Part shown: piece by piece, positions 22,401 through 35,400 of the stretch
Position numbering within the stretch: position 1 is the stretch's first letter
Layout of the letters: every line of letters begins with the position of its first letter
Assembly (NCBI GenBank): GCA_015680685.1
Contig: MNCI01022690.1
Location: forward strand, 23,703-87,702
From: Gnetum montanum
Lineage: Eukaryota > Streptophyta > Gnetopsida > Gnetales > Gnetaceae
DNA length: 64,000 nucleotides
Direction: 5' to 3'
The notes under the pieces: model-generated
The model's input: only the letters and a program-made list of their open reading frames with translations
What the model was told of the DNA's origin: nothing
The model's database searches: none
Made by a program: the position numbers and the translations under genes

Positions 22401-23260
22401 CCAAGTTTACAAGTCATTTTTGGAGATCCCTTTGGAAGATTTTAGGGATAAAGTTAAAATTTTCTAGTGCATATCATTCATAATTTGATGGTCAAATGGA
22501 GGTGGTGAATAAATCCTTTCTAAAAATATTGAAATTTTTATGTTATGAATAGTCAAATAGGTGGGAAAACTTGTTGTGTCATGCTAAATGTTCTTATACA
22601 CATGATTTTCATATTGCTATTGGAAAAAGCCCATTTGAGGTGAACTATGAATTTTATCCAAAGATGGTGGATACCTTAAAGAGATTTGATTGTAAAGCTC
22701 AACTTAGTGCTGATTTTGTGCAAGAGATGAGGGATTTCCATACATAAGTAAAATCAAATATTGAGAAGAAGACTAAATAGAGAGTTCTTAAGAGGAATGA
22801 TGGTAAGTGGAAGCTACATTTTGCTATTGGTAACTTGGTTTGGCTGTACTTGAAAAAGATATGGTTGAGAGATGTTAACTTTTCTAAATTAAAAGTCAAA
22901 AAGATGAGGCCTTTCAAAATCAAGGATAAGATTCATGATAATACTTTTGAAATTGATTTACTAAACAATTTTGATATGTCTTTTATTTTTAATATTTCAA
23001 ATCTTATGCACTATCATGGACTAGTTGATGAGGAGATCATATAGGATAGCATTCATGAGTTGAAGGAGGCTATTGATCAATCCAAGCCTTCAATGAAGAG
23101 GAAGGAAATTGTACTCAAGCAGAGGGAAGCTTCTAGTACTTGGGAAGTTAAGAGGCATGAATACTTATTCCATTGAAAAGATCAATCCACTAATAATGCT
23201 ATATGAATCCATGAGATCAAACTTGTTGAGTGGGGAATCACTTGTACCCCTACTCCCTTA
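19421..23260 (+). pseudogene. gag-pol: Reina-like chromovirus gag-pol, 5' truncated
   Basis: The order is normal. There is a lysine-rich Gag end with a zinc knuckle CFKCGEREHKKxEC (19701-19742). The protease-RT linker reads GLVTSPHPRPYTMD and ADVILDIPWNFDN (20000-20311). RT at 20560-21290 reads RMCIDSKVVNRIIVRYKFPI, SGYHQIIIRLGDEWKTSFKT and FEWLVMPF; its active site has decayed to FFDNNLVYS from the usual YFDD. RNase H is at 21350-21780 (KYSTYEKELYAIIQEIKHWR). Integrase at 21900-22700 has its zinc finger and a core in which the first Asp is Asn (VSMNFV). The tail includes a chromodomain-like EYLFHxKDQSTNNAI at 23148-23240. The wording of RT and integrase matches the Reina group. About twenty stops make it dead. 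Confidence 0.88.
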
Positions 23261-23298
23261 TTCACATGATTTCACTTATTGAAGGGTTGGAGAGCTAG

Positions 23299-24330
23299 TG
23301 TAGGAACATCTCTTTCAATTTCATTGTGCTTGTCCTACAAGTTGTCTTTTCAGGTTTTACACTTGGAGAAGACTTGGATGAGTGTGTCCTATTTTTTTGT
23401 ATCTTCTTGTGTTGATTTTTTATTATCATGATTCATAGATTTTTTCACATTTTTGGAGGTATTTTTGGCTCATTTTGATGAATTTATGAGGCTCCAAAAC
23501 CTATGGGGACTTTTTTGAAGACATCTAGAGGTTCTAAGCATCAAAACCGACACTTTTATTTTTCATACCTACAAGATAGATATTTATCTAGAAATGTAGA
23601 TGTCTCACTGTAGATGTCTACCTAAAATTATAGATGAATTAGATAGATGTCTACCAAAAATAGTATACGTATCACCTAGAAATAGGGCTTTCATAGTAGA
23701 CATTGTGGCAAAACCAGAGACATCCACGATGGTGAGGGAAAAAGCTCTAATATGGCATTTTGATTGGGAAACATCCAAAAGACTCTAGATCCTAGAGGGA
23801 AATATCTAGAAACATAAATAGAAAGCTTCCTAGGATTTTAGATCTCTATAATTATATATGTATCCATCCATGAGAAAGGAGAAGAGCTTGTATTCAGCAG
23901 GAGTGAGAGAAAATGCTCTTGAGAGTAGAGAACTAGGTGAAAGAGACTAGGTGAGCACATTGGGTGAGTACAATAGGTTATTGTAGCTCCAAGAGTAGAT
24001 TTTGGCATGTTGGTCTATGTTTTTTACTCTCTTGTATCTTAATTTTGAGTTGAGATCTCAGTCCTAGCTTATGGGAGAGATTTCTACTGGTTGTATCTTG
24101 CATTGAGAACAACCATTGTATGGTTGTTAAACCTCATGCTTTACAATATTAGTTGAGTTTGATAGCATTTTGGATGCTTTTGGGTTGTGTGAAACCTATT
24201 GTAATCTTCTAATTAAATTAATTAAAGATAGCTAATTTTCTTATTTTCTAGCAAATAATTTTATCTTTGTGCAATATCTAGATTTAGTGCATTGATGGTG
24301 ATTTAATTATTGGAGTGAACCTGCTCTAGT
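23299..24330 (+). mobile_element. 3' LTR of the Reina-like element
   Basis: It begins near TGTAGGAACATC after GGAGAGCTAG. Its right two thirds (about 23590-24150) are repeated in inverted form at 25866-26473, which defines the sequence as a dispersed LTR. It contains several TAGATGTCTA motifs at 23590-23660. The right border is uncertain within about 50 bp. Confidence 0.6.
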
Positions 24331-24463
24331 GAAATATAAGAACCTACGTTCTATTATGTATGAAAAATAAAGTACACAAATTGAAAAAAATATGATAATA
24401 ATAATAAGGAAGATTGTGATAAGAAATTAGGAAGGGAAAAATTAATATAAAATAAGAAAGAGT

Positions 24464-25795
24464 TTAAAATTTAAGTCTAAAGAATTGAATTAGATCTTTA
24501 GACATTGTTACTTGACCCTTCTGTTCCTTCTTAGTAGAGTCATTCCTTTGAAGCATATTGTAGCATGTATCCATCCCACTATCAAGCTAATGGACATAGC
24601 TTAGAACATTCTATGTAGTCTCCTTAGCATATTCAATCTTCAAAAGTTCTATGTTTAGCAACTTAGCCTAGACATCACACTAAGCAATGTTATCCTTCCA
24701 TTCATTTTCTTTTCTATGAACAAACAAAGAAATGAAAAACATGGAAGATAATTAAGAAGAAGAACAATGACACTAAAAGCGAAGTACAAATAAAAAGATA
24801 AATTTAATTCTTACATGAAGGTTATCATTCTTCTTCTTGAATAGTTGTTTGCTATTCAACAAGTGGCATGCCAAATAAGATAAACTCTCCAACTCTGCCA
24901 AGATTTATTTAAAATTCTTAACACTATAGGTGAATTATATTGAATATAATCATATTTATAATTTCCACTAAATTACATTAATTCAAAATTACCTTTGAAG
25001 TTGTATGATTAACACTCTTGCAGATTGAACACTTCCTATTGAATGAAACTTAGGGTATTTTTAGCCATTAATCATTACGATGGTAAAATAAAATAACCTC
25101 CTCTTCAATGTTAGCAATCAAATGCATAAGAAAAATAGAAGAATCTCTTGATGGTAACTAATGATAACACAATAATGGACATAGAACTCATAGAAGATGT
25201 TGATACTATAGTATTGGAAGAGCTAGTAAAAGTAGAAATTTTGATGGGAGTGGTTCATTGGGATATCAATCTTGAAGATTCTCAAGGTGGCATAGGAATT
25301 TGACTAGGTGTAGGATGTGGGATGGAATCTAACCTATTATTTTCTATTTCTCGAATAAATAAATTTTGAGCCACTAGTACCTTCCAAGAAACAAAGTGTT
25401 ACAAGTACAAAAAAAGGAAAGTAAATAAATAACAAGAAATAGATAGACTTACCTTTTGATATTTTTCATGCTGACCTTCACTATGATCTTAAGCATCCAT
25501 GCATAATTTCTAAGTATAATAAGCTAGATTTAAGAAGAGTAAGATTGATATCTTGCTAATAGGTCCAACTAATTTGTTATTTTTTAGTCTTTTCACTAGT
25601 ACCAACCTTTGAATGGATTTGTACTCTAGAGTTCACTATCATATAAAAATATAGTAATAGTAAATAATTAATAAATTTTAAAAATAATAAGAAAATATAA
25701 TATAACTCATTTATAGATTTTGGATTCTAAGCTTTTGCAACCACTTCTTGATCTTTTTTTTGAACTCTCAACTTAGGTCCTTGGAAATTGTTCAT
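24464..25795 (-). pseudogene. Unrecognised multi-exon gene remnant
   Basis: Exons read leftward with usable splice borders: E1 25795-25706 (starts MNNFQGPKLRVQKKDQ; its donor has lost the G of GT); E2 25635-25453 (61 codons, ends GQHEKYQK before GTAAGT); E3 from 25380 (Ser/Pro-rich, in phase 0 with E2). A fragment near 25020 reads RKCSICKSVNHTTSK. Then 24923-24815 (ILAELESLSYLACHLLNSKQ, followed by GTAAGA) and 24713-24464 (coiled coil, ENVLSYVH-like, stop at 24464). E1 and E2 are whole numbers of codons. Stops are present (for example TAA in MDAxDHS). I do not recognise the family; the CxxC...H block could be a zinc knuckle. It could be a decayed host gene or a gene fragment carried by a DNA transposon. 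Confidence 0.5.
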
Positions 25796-25865
25796 CCTTG
25801 AGTATGGAGAGATAGTGGTTAGGATCATAATAGTTGAAATGTTTATTTTTCTATCATAGATAAAC

Positions 25866-26473
25866 TATTCTAGGAGCACCAGGTTGGTGAAGAAGCTATG
25901 AGACCAAACAATATTGTGAAGCACGAGGCTCCAAAACCACACAATGGTTGTTCTCAATGCAAGATACAACCAATAGAAATCTCTTCTACAACTTGGGATT
26001 GAGATCTTAACTGATAAGTGAAATACAAGAGAATAGAACACATCAACCAACACATCACAAGCTAATCTTGGAGTAGCAATCACCTATTGCGCTCATCTAA
26101 TGTGCTCACCTAGTCTCTCTTGCCCAGCTCTTCACTATCAAGAGCATTTTCTCTTACTCCTACTACATATAGGGTATACCTTTTTGCATACAAACTCTTC
26201 TCATTTCTCATGGATGGATACATATATAATTATAGAGATTCAAAATCTTAGGAAGCTTTTTATTTTTCTTTGTAGATGTTTCTCACAAGGATTTGAAGTC
26301 TTTTAGATGTTTCCCAATTGAAATGCCATGTTAGAGATTTTTCCCTCATTTTCTTAGACATCTCTAGCTTTACTGAAACATCTACTATGAAAGCCCTACT
26401 TATGGGTGAGATGTATAATATTTTTGGTAAACATCTATTTGATCCATAGACATCTATAATTCTAGGTAGATGT
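25866..26473 (-). mobile_element. Inverted LTR of the Reina-like family
   Basis: The reverse complement follows 23590-24150 closely: GGGCTTTCATAGTAGA, GAGAAAATGCTCTTGA, GGTGAGCACATT, TTGCATTGAGAACAACCATT. There is no pol sequence next to it, so it is a solo or truncated LTR inserted in the opposite direction. Its outer end is cut at the start of element A. Confidence 0.75.
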
Positions 26474-28034
26474 TGTTATGATTGAAAACCTTAATCACTA
26501 GAAAAAGAGAAGGTCCTTAGTGCAGCAGTTCATCAACCTCAAATTCTTAGGGCCTTCATAAGAAAAATGGGATTAGAGGTGCCATAGCCAATTTAGTAGA
26601 TCAACTAGGGAATTACAGAATGCAAAGTATGATGAATGAAATGCAAAATTGATAGTAGATTTGAATGATGCACAGATAACAAACAAATGTGTTTTGTACA
26701 AAAAGCCAAAACTTAAAACTTATTAAGGAAAAAAATAAAGAATGAGTTATAGAAATGTGTACAAATGATGCCTGAATGAGCAACCAATGGAGGGTTCACT
26801 AGTGAATGAGTTCAAAGCCTGTTGAAGCTAATGCAATCTAGTCAATGATCTAGATGCTAAGCCACTTTTCATGCTTTTGAACGTTCCTCTACTGCAACCT
26901 CAGATCTGTAATATTGGCTATGATGGGGATTGAGAAGTGTGAAAAATATAAGATTTCCAAATGCTCTATGCTAGGAGTTGGAAATCCCAGGAGTGTAGCA
27001 TGGAACTTGAAAATTCGCAAATTCCAAAGGTGGTTATTAGGCTAGAAGGTTGTAAGGTATCTAGACTGGGTTCAAGAGAATACAAGTGTGGAAACTTACA
27101 AAAAATTGACTGCTTAAGAATGTCCAAGTGTAGAACTATGGAAAATATTGTGTGTAAAAGTATGTCTAACTATCAAAGTGTTTGAATGCCAAAAGTTGTT
27201 GAACCTTTTTTTTAAAAAATTTCTCAACTATCTCAAAATTGTGGAACCTATAAATGGTGTTTGAGGTTGGCTTTTATAGGTTCTTTGGGCCATGAATGGG
27301 GCTGAAAAATGGTTGTGATTTGGATACAAAATGGCTATAAAATTCAAGTGAGATGGATGCCAAAATCTGAGGGGTTACAATACATAGTAAGTGCTTCCCC
27401 CCATGGTCATTCCATTTACTATAAATAGTAATGAGGGTACACCTTTCACATTGGAGATGAATCTTTCACACTAAGCTTTCCACCATGCATGCTGAAGTAT
27501 CTAGTCAATGTTGAAGTGCATCAAGTGTTAAAATCTAGCTATTGTGGCTTCCACACTGGGGGATGTAATTTTTAGCACTATGGGTGAAGACTCCATGTCA
27601 GGGGAAAACTTCCACACTAAGGGGAATAGGTTTCCAAGCTATGCATATGGTCTCCACTCTATAGGAAAAACATTTGTAAACCCCCCATTCTTCCATGCCT
27701 GGGGTAGGTGAGATTTACCCCTTTGCATGTGTTTCCAGTGTAGAAAAGTATATACCCCCCTCCATAAACCCCCTCAAGTTACTGTTCTTGGCAGTCCAAA
27801 AGGCATTTTGACCTCCCAAGTCCAAATATAGATACGAGATGAATTTTTTCACTTGGGAAATGAGGCTTGGACCACTTATAAGGCATCTTTCAACCTTGAA
27901 AATATAAAGTAGGTGAAATTTCCCACAGTGGGTTACAATTTTTACATTTACAATGAAGTTTTACCTTAGGTTTCATGGGGTGGAAGCTACACGATTAAGA
28001 TTGACTATAACATGCAAATTTTTGTGGTATTTCA
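26474..28034 (-). mobile_element. 3' LTR of element A
   Basis: The right end GTGGTATTTCA followed by ATGGACCCTCT matches GTGGTGTTTCA/TTGGCCCCTCT at the right end of B's LTR (47689). The left end is placed at TGTTATGATTG, next to the cut-off inverted LTR. A minus-strand CTATAAAAGCC near 27275 is a likely TATA box; its diverged counterpart near 45350 shows that 45000-46016 is the other LTR. The frame at 26961-27185 is LTR sequence. The start is less certain than the end. Confidence 0.6.
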
Positions 28035-28045
28035 ATGGACCCTCT
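28035..28045 (-). other. Polypurine tract of element A
   Basis: The minus strand reads AGAGGGTCCAT directly before the LTR start TGAAATACCAC. Element B has AGAGGGGCCAA at the same place. Confidence 0.65.
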
Positions 28046-28129
28046 TTGTTGGTATTTGGAGGATTAACTCAAGAGAGATCGAGAAAGAATACAAATCACA
28101 ACTATATATTATAATGCTATAATGCATAT

Positions 28130-28271
28130 AGGCCACATGAAAATTAGGCTACCTAGGTCACCAAGGTTGCTATTTTAAGGTTGTGGTAAGCCATGGTACT
28201 AGTTTAAGACCCTGGTAGGCTGTGTTGCTAGTTTAAGGTCATAGCAAACCATTGAAAGTAGACTTTCTTTT
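28130..28271. repeat. Minisatellite at the integrase end (A)
   Basis: About four diverged units of 30-35 bp with the core 'CTAGTTTAAGGTCATAGCAAACCAT' in variants (GCTATTTTAAGGTTGTGGTAAGCCATGG and similar). The same core recurs at the other module borders of A and B. Confidence 0.65.
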
Positions 28272-31200
28272 TAACAATCATTGACTACATGTAGTTTGGC
28301 TTTAGAGAGGAATGATTGATAGGATTAGTTAGCTCATTCCCATCCATGTTGGCTATCCTAAATGCACCATTTGCATAGGCTTTGCTAATAAGGAAGGATC
28401 ATTCCTAGTTGGCTAAGAATTTATTTGCATGCTCATGGATGGCCTTGAGGACTAGGTTCATCTTTGTGATCTTGTGCATGATCAACTCATGGTGATGCTA
28501 TCTCTTCTGCTTCTCTTGATATTGCTTAATGTGAGCAAGTGCTTGCATATGTTGCTTCTCCATTGAATCTAGGGCTACCATCTATAATTCCTTGTTTTGC
28601 TCATCATTAATGAAGTCAATCAAGGCTACTTAGAGTAATGGAACTTTTAATTAAAGAAGTAAAACAACTTTAGAATAATAAATTAGGCTATAAGGGGTCA
28701 TACTAGCTGCCATGTGATAGGTTTTTCTATATGATCATAGTGCATGAACAAGCCACTCATGCTACTTGTGCTTGTTGATGTTGAGCATCTTTTTGAGTAA
28801 GTTGATGATGGAATTATTGCTTGCTTCTACCTGTCCATTGACTTAAGGGTAATAGGGTGATGAGAAAGAATGCTTAATACCTAAGTTGTGATAGAAATAT
28901 TTTGTTTCATGGCTACTAAATTGTGGTTCATTATCTATAACTATGATCATGGGTATGCTAAAATAGGTTACAATGTTATCTATGATGAATTTGAAAAATT
29001 GCTTGGATGTAGTCTTCCTTAGGGGAGTAGCCTCTACCCACTTGGTAAAGTATTTAGTTGTAGTGATGATGAAGCTATGCCCTACAAAAGACTTAGGTGT
29101 TATGGGTCCAATGATATCCAACCCCCATCAGTGAAATAGACATGTTGTTTGAGTGGTATGCAACTAAGTTGGTGATAAATGTATAAGGTTGCTATATCAT
29201 TGGCATGTGTTACACTACTTAACCTTTTGATGGTAGTCATTTTCCATATGCGGCCAGTAATAGCCTAACCATCTAATCTTAGTGGCACTAGCTCTTGGTC
29301 CTATATGTCCTCAACAAACACCCTTGTGAATCTCCTCTAGGACTGTTTTGGCATTGGTTTTACCTAAGCACTTTAGGAGTCTGTCATCATAGGATTGTTA
29401 ATAATAATGTGTTATAACCTGCAATGACATATTGCTTTTATCACTTGCATATGACATACTTATAAGTTGTAGTCAAGCCTTATGAGGATTCACCATGCAT
29501 AAAGTAAAATTTGATATCATCATACCACTCCTTGGGAGGAGCAGTATGAACAATAGCCATAAGGATATCCTTAGTGTTTTGTGTGATGGCAATAACATAG
29601 TTCACAGTTAAGGTGGGTAACTTGCTAAACACATCTGGCATCACACTAAGGGCTAATGTTGCAATTGTGTTAGCTATGGAATTTTCATTTTTATGCATGC
29701 ATTGGATATCAAGGTCTATGAATTGTTCTAACAATTGCTTCCCTAGGTCACAATATGGTTGTAAGTGTTCAAGTTTTCATGCATAGACTTCAATTACTTG
29801 GTTAACCATGAGTTGTGAATCACCTTTGATCACTAAGCATCTAATTCCTAGGTCATGAGCTACCATCATTCCTCTAATCAAACATTCATACTCTGCTATG
29901 TTATTGGTACATGAGAACTCAAAATGATAGGAAAAGTATCAACTTTCACTAGATGAAAATGTTATGATAGTAGTGGCACTAGCTCGATGGGTAGTTGAAG
30001 CTTCGTCAAAGTTCATGACTACCTCATAATCCTCAAGCTCTTGGCTAACTATGTTAATGTGTTCATTATGGAATTTAGGATCTATGGCTACTTGGTCATC
30101 AATAGGTGAAACTATGAGTTGTACAACTATAGCTTGACCTTTTGTTGAGGATTGAGAGTTGTAATGGAGGTCTAACTTCATAGTTATGGCTTTCCACAAG
30201 GCTATATGGATACTTTTATAGATTTTGATCATGACTCTGAGTATGTTATCTTTGAAAATTATGTTGACTTGGTTTTTGAAGAGGTAGTGTCTCCACTTCT
30301 CCAACAAGAAGCCTAGTGCTAGATAGTACTTCTCCACTTTAGTGTATAAGGTCTTGTGGGCAACTAACATGTGGCTAAGGTAGTATATAGGCATTTGTGC
30401 TTCATCATCGTGTTTCTGATAGAGTAGAGAGATAATGGATGGATCAAAGATGGCAAGATAAATGTAAAATAAGTTACCCTCTTATGGAGGATAGATTGTC
30501 AGTAGTTGTATTAACTGTTACTTATGGTTTTCAAAGCCCTCTTGGCATTGAGCCATCCACTCATAGTGAACTCCTTTCTTAAGCAAGTGTTGCATGGGTT
30601 GTAACTTATCTATAAGCTTAGTGATAAACCTATGAATAAAATATAATCTACCTTGTAATCCCCAAAGCTTCTTAAAGTTGGTAGGTACTGCTAATTTGGA
30701 TATGACCTTAACCTTATCAAGATCAACATGTATCCTTACTTTAGAGACTACAAAGCCAAGGATCTTTCTACTCTTAACACCAAAGATGCATTTCTTAGGA
30801 TTGTCGAAGCTTATACTTAAGGCATTGTTTAAGCACAAGTTCTAGGTCATTAGCATGATCATTGGCCATCTTGGACTTACTGTCTATGTTCTCTACATTA
30901 TCATTAAGCAAACTTAGCATGTAATTGCTAAGTATATAGGGCATGGCTCATTGATAAGTTGCTTTAGCATTCTTAAGGCCAAAGGGCATCATAGTATAGC
31001 AAATGGTACCCCATGTGGTCATAAAGGTTATGCTAAGTTGATGCTCTAGGTTGATCCTAATTTGGTTATATCTCGAGAATCCATCCATAAAGGACAACAA
31101 AGCATGTTTGGCTATAGTATTGATAAGTTAATCAATACTAGGTAAAGGGAAGTCATCCTTAATAGTCACTTTATTTAGGTCTCAAAAATTGATGCAAATA

Positions 31201-31720
31201 TGGATGCTCCCATTTTTATTAGAGACTACCACTATGTTGGATACCCATTGTGCATAGTTGATAGCCCTAATGAAACTAGCTTGGTAGAGCTTTGATATTT
31301 TATCATGAACTACTAAGGCCAAATGAAATCTAATTTTGCACACTTTTTGCTTAGCTAGTCTAATGCTAGGGTCCAATATGATGTTGTGCTAGACTAGCCA
31401 TTGGTCTAGGCTTGGCATATCTTCATATGATTAGACAAATACCTTAATGTTTCTTTATAGAATCTTAATGATGTCGTAACCATATTAAGGTTCTAGTGAG
31501 GAACTTAGTTTAAGGGTTTTCTCCTTACCACTATGCATTGTGATAAGAACCTCAACTAGAGAGTCTTCAATTATGTCATCTACCTCTAAGTTAAGGGTTT
31601 TGACTAGGTTTTTAGGCCATTCTAGAGGTTTCTCTATTGGGGCTATGTGATGTACTAGACCCTTAGGCTTAAGATCTAGGCAATTAGGCTATATACCATT
31701 CAACATCATCATAAGGTTCA
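28272..31720 (-). pseudogene. pol: pol of element A (RT, RNase H, archaeal-type RNase H, integrase)
   Basis: Starting near 31710 it reads a pre-RT linker (LEWPKNLVKTLNLEVDD), then RT at 31376-30840 (VSNIVVVSNKNGSIHICINF; HALLSFMDGFS; WGTICYTMMPFGLKNA). The RT active site is LLNDNVEN where B has LLNDYVDD, so catalysis is lost. RNase H follows (YEWMAQCQEGFENHK; MPIYYLSHMLVAHKTLY), then a second, archaeal-type RNase H (29480-30020), which marks the Tat clade. Integrase is at 29300-28800 (MDIIGPITP; VIDNEPQFSS; NGQVEAS), ending near 28272 in a DGNE-containing tail. Many stops and shifts. It aligns along its whole length with 49290-52759. Confidence 0.85.
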
Positions 31721-31989
31721 TGTAGATACAAAGGCAAATTGATTTGCTCCCAGGTATTCATACTCTTGATTTTGCACATTAACCAAAGGCATATTAAGTG
31801 GCACCTAGGTAAAAGTAAGTAAATAATGCTAAAATGATATAAAATTATACAAATACATTCAAATCTAAGGTAAAAAAGGTCATCAAAGATCATCAATAGG
31901 GTGACAACAAGCAAACAAAGTGCAATAAGGGCTAAATAAAGGTTAGAACAAGGTTATAAAAAGTGAATTATAAGGATTAAGACTACAAA

Positions 31990-32110
31990 TGATCAAGAAA
32001 GGCCATGATTTTGCTAGTTTTAGGCCTTAGTGGACCATGATGCCAGTTTAGAGTCTTGGTGGACAATGATGCCAGTTTAAGGTCTTACTGGGCCATGGTC
32101 ACATGGTGTC
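31990..32110. repeat. Minisatellite at the RT start (A)
   Basis: Four units of about 33 bp with the core 'GCCAGTTTAAGGTCTTxGTGGACCATGAT'. It sits just upstream of RT in element direction, as the array at 52865-52945 does in B. Confidence 0.7.
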
Positions 32111-32439
32111 CAACGGTGGTTAAAGAAAGTCAAACCCCACTATTTGATAGCATTTAAAGGCCAAAAAAGGCAAATAAAGCTATAAAAAATAAAATAAAGA
32201 ACACACAATTTTGTATAAAGGCCATAGAACGTCAACAAGATCAACAAGGAAACACAAGTCTAAAAACAAGCCAAAAATTATGTAATAAGACAAAACTTAA
32301 GCAAAATAGGCTATATATGGTAAAATTTGGCTAATATAGGTAAAACCTGATTAGGTTATACCTATTTGAGGTCTTATCAGGCCATGTTTTGAGGCTAAAA
32401 GATTAGTATATGAGTTTAGGCATCAATTAGGGCTATTTG
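32111..32439. other. Spacer without gene
   Basis: A-rich DNA (many GGCCAAAAAAGGCAAA-like words) between the minisatellite and the 180-bp array. No coding pattern is seen. Confidence 0.45.
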
Positions 32440-35400
32440 GATCCAAAAAGCAAGTGTTTTGAGGCTTCCATGCTAGGCTCAGCATGGAAACAAGGGCCCT
32501 TAGCATGGAAACCAAAGAAAATAGGTTTTTGAATGCTTAGAGGTCCAAAATTGAGGTTCTAGGACCTTACCAAGGTAGTGTAGGATTAGATCCATCAAAA
32601 TTGGACAATCTAGAGGTCTGTAAAGGCCAAAAAGCAACTTCTGGAGCCTTTTCCTTTATTTCCATGCTAGAAAGCATGGACAAAAGGGGGATTAGGATGG
32701 AAAACCAAGATTCAATCCAAAATGATGTCAAAAATGGTTAAACAAGTAGTTGGGATACAAATTTGAAGGCTATGCATCTTGTAGCTTTATTTTGAGGTAG
32801 TTTGAGTTTATTTTGAGTGTCAAAACATGTTGAAATGGTTTTTCCCTTTTTCCATGCTAAGCATGGAAGAATTGGGGGACACATTTTTTGTGAAGTCAAT
32901 GTGGTTTAGGAACACTTTGTCTAGGTTTGTAGGCTCCTAAGGCTATAGACTTTGATTTTGCAAGTTTCTGGTTGATTTCAAGCATATTTGAAGGTTTTTA
33001 AAGGGTACCTAAGGTATTCCCCTCTTGTTTCCACACAAGAAGACTTATCTAGCATGGAAGAATGGGAGGAATGGATTTTGAATGTTGAAATGAGGGTAAA
33101 CAAGTAAAATATTGAGGCTATAAGATCCTGGGGTTCTTTGGCATAGGTCTTTGGCTTTCGAGAGTGTCATCTTGTAGCCAAAAGTGGAAAACTAGATTTC
33201 CCCCATTTCTTCCACATTGGGAAAATTACTCCATAATAGAAGAAGAAAGAATCCTAGATCTAGACCAATTCAGATCATAATTGACTATGCATGTTATCTT
33301 TAGGAGTTGCCAGGGGCAAGGGCTATCTTCATGTTAAGATTTGGTACTTTTGAGTACTACCAAGTGGGTTTTGAGGTTTCCCCATTTTTTCCACACTAGG
33401 GCTATAAAAGTTAGCATGGAAAACTAGGCAAAACCACGTTTTGACTACTAAGGGCTCCAATGTTTGCTGACAAGGTTCTAGAGTGCATCAAAGGTCATTT
33501 AATGTTATTTTGAGGTGTTTACAATCCCCAAACAAGTTTTCCCTTGAGTTTTCATGCTAGGTAGCATGGAGGAAGGGATACCCAGGATGGAAGAACCATG
33601 CATCCTAGATTTGGACTAGTTTTAACCTTAATTAACCATGTGTGTGTGCTCCTAAGGTTTCTAGGATCGAGTACTAGAGTTACATGTCAAATTTTTGCAA
33701 TTTTGAGTACTTATAAGTATCTTTTTATCTTACCCCCTTTTCCACACTATGACTAGGATGCTTAGTGTGGAAATCTAGGGGAAATCATTTTTTAGCCATT
33801 TGACATTAGTTTCTTGTAGTTTGCAGGCTCTAGAAAATGTCAACAAGGTCCTAGAGCACATGCAAGTTTAGTTAATGTTGTTCTAAGGTATTTATGGATC
33901 TCAAATGATTCTCCTCCTTAATTACCACATTGGGTACATGAAGGGGGATCTATAGTGTGGAAAGACCATAAACTTAGATATAGCCTAGTTTTTACTTAAA
34001 TTGGCCATGCATGTATGCCTCTGGGATTGCTAGGGTTGAAGACTAGGATTTGAAGTTAAAATTAGTTTGTAGGTTTTCCAAGTGATTTTTGAGCTTTCCC
34101 CTCTTTTTCCACACTAAGGATAGTATGCCTAGGATGGAAAACTAGGGGGAAATAGGTTGTTTTCCTTTTTACATAATTTTTGATCATGCATGTAGGTCCC
34201 TAATGTTTCTAGTGATAATTATCAATGCCTGGTGTTAAAATTTTGCTGTTTTAAAGGTTGATGAGTGATTTTTGATGTTACCCAATTTTTCCATGCTAGA
34301 GCTTCCATGATCAACATGGAAAATTTAAGGGAAAGAATTTTGACAATTTTTGGTCACTTTCAGTCATTCATGTAGGCTTTTAGGGTTGCTAGTGTCGATC
34401 TTTTAACATCCAATGTTGAAATTTGGTTGTTTCAAGGGTCATTAGGAAGCTTTTGATATTTTCCTACTTTTTCATAATAGGGCTTCCATTCTTAACATGG
34501 AAATTAGGGGGAATGAATTTTTAGCTTTTTATGGTCAATTTGGTTTTACATGAGTGTCCATAGAGTTGTTGGTGTTAGCCATTAGTGCCTAAGATCAAAA
34601 TTCAATCATTATGAAAACTATGAGGGGGGTTTTCAAGCTTCTCTCTTTCTATCCATGCTAAGGGTGGAAGGCTTAGCATGGAAGAGATCTTCCCCAAACA
34701 AGAAATTTAGATCTAAAATAGATTAGCAGTCAATCAACCATGCATGTCAACCTCTAGGGTTGCCAATATTGATAGTTAATGCTAGGTGTCATGATCCATT
34801 AATTTGGAGACTTCTAAGTGCCTCATGAAGTATCCCCCATTTTGTCTAAGCTAGGAATGGTGGTCCTAGTGTGGATGAGAGTGGGATGGTAGTTTTGTAC
34901 CATATTTAACTACTTTTGAAACATTCAGAAGCTCCAAAGGGTTTCAACAGGGTCTAGGGATTACCAGGCATTAAGAAATGGTCATTAGGCATTTGATTTA
35001 GGTCATTTTTGGCTTACCCCAATCTATCCATGATGAGGCTCAGAGGCGCAACATGGAAAAAGCCTCCCCTAATGTGGAAAACACCAAATCCCAGATTCCA
35101 ACCAATTTTGACTAGTTTCGACTAGGTTTGGTGGGGTTTCAAGGCTATTGAAGATGCTTGGAGGGATTCTAGGTCATGTGGGACCTACTTTGGGATCAAA
35201 CTTAGGCTATATGGGTACTAGGGGGTAGGGATAGGTTTTGACTCTCTTCTTTAATGTTGGGCACTATTACCCTAGGATGGAAACCCATGGTATCTAGCTT
35301 CATTCATGCCTCAACCACTTTCAAGGAATCCAGGGTTGAAAAAGGTTGATTTTAGTTATTAAAGAGGGAAAATAGTTATATTTTAATGATTTTTTAAAAT

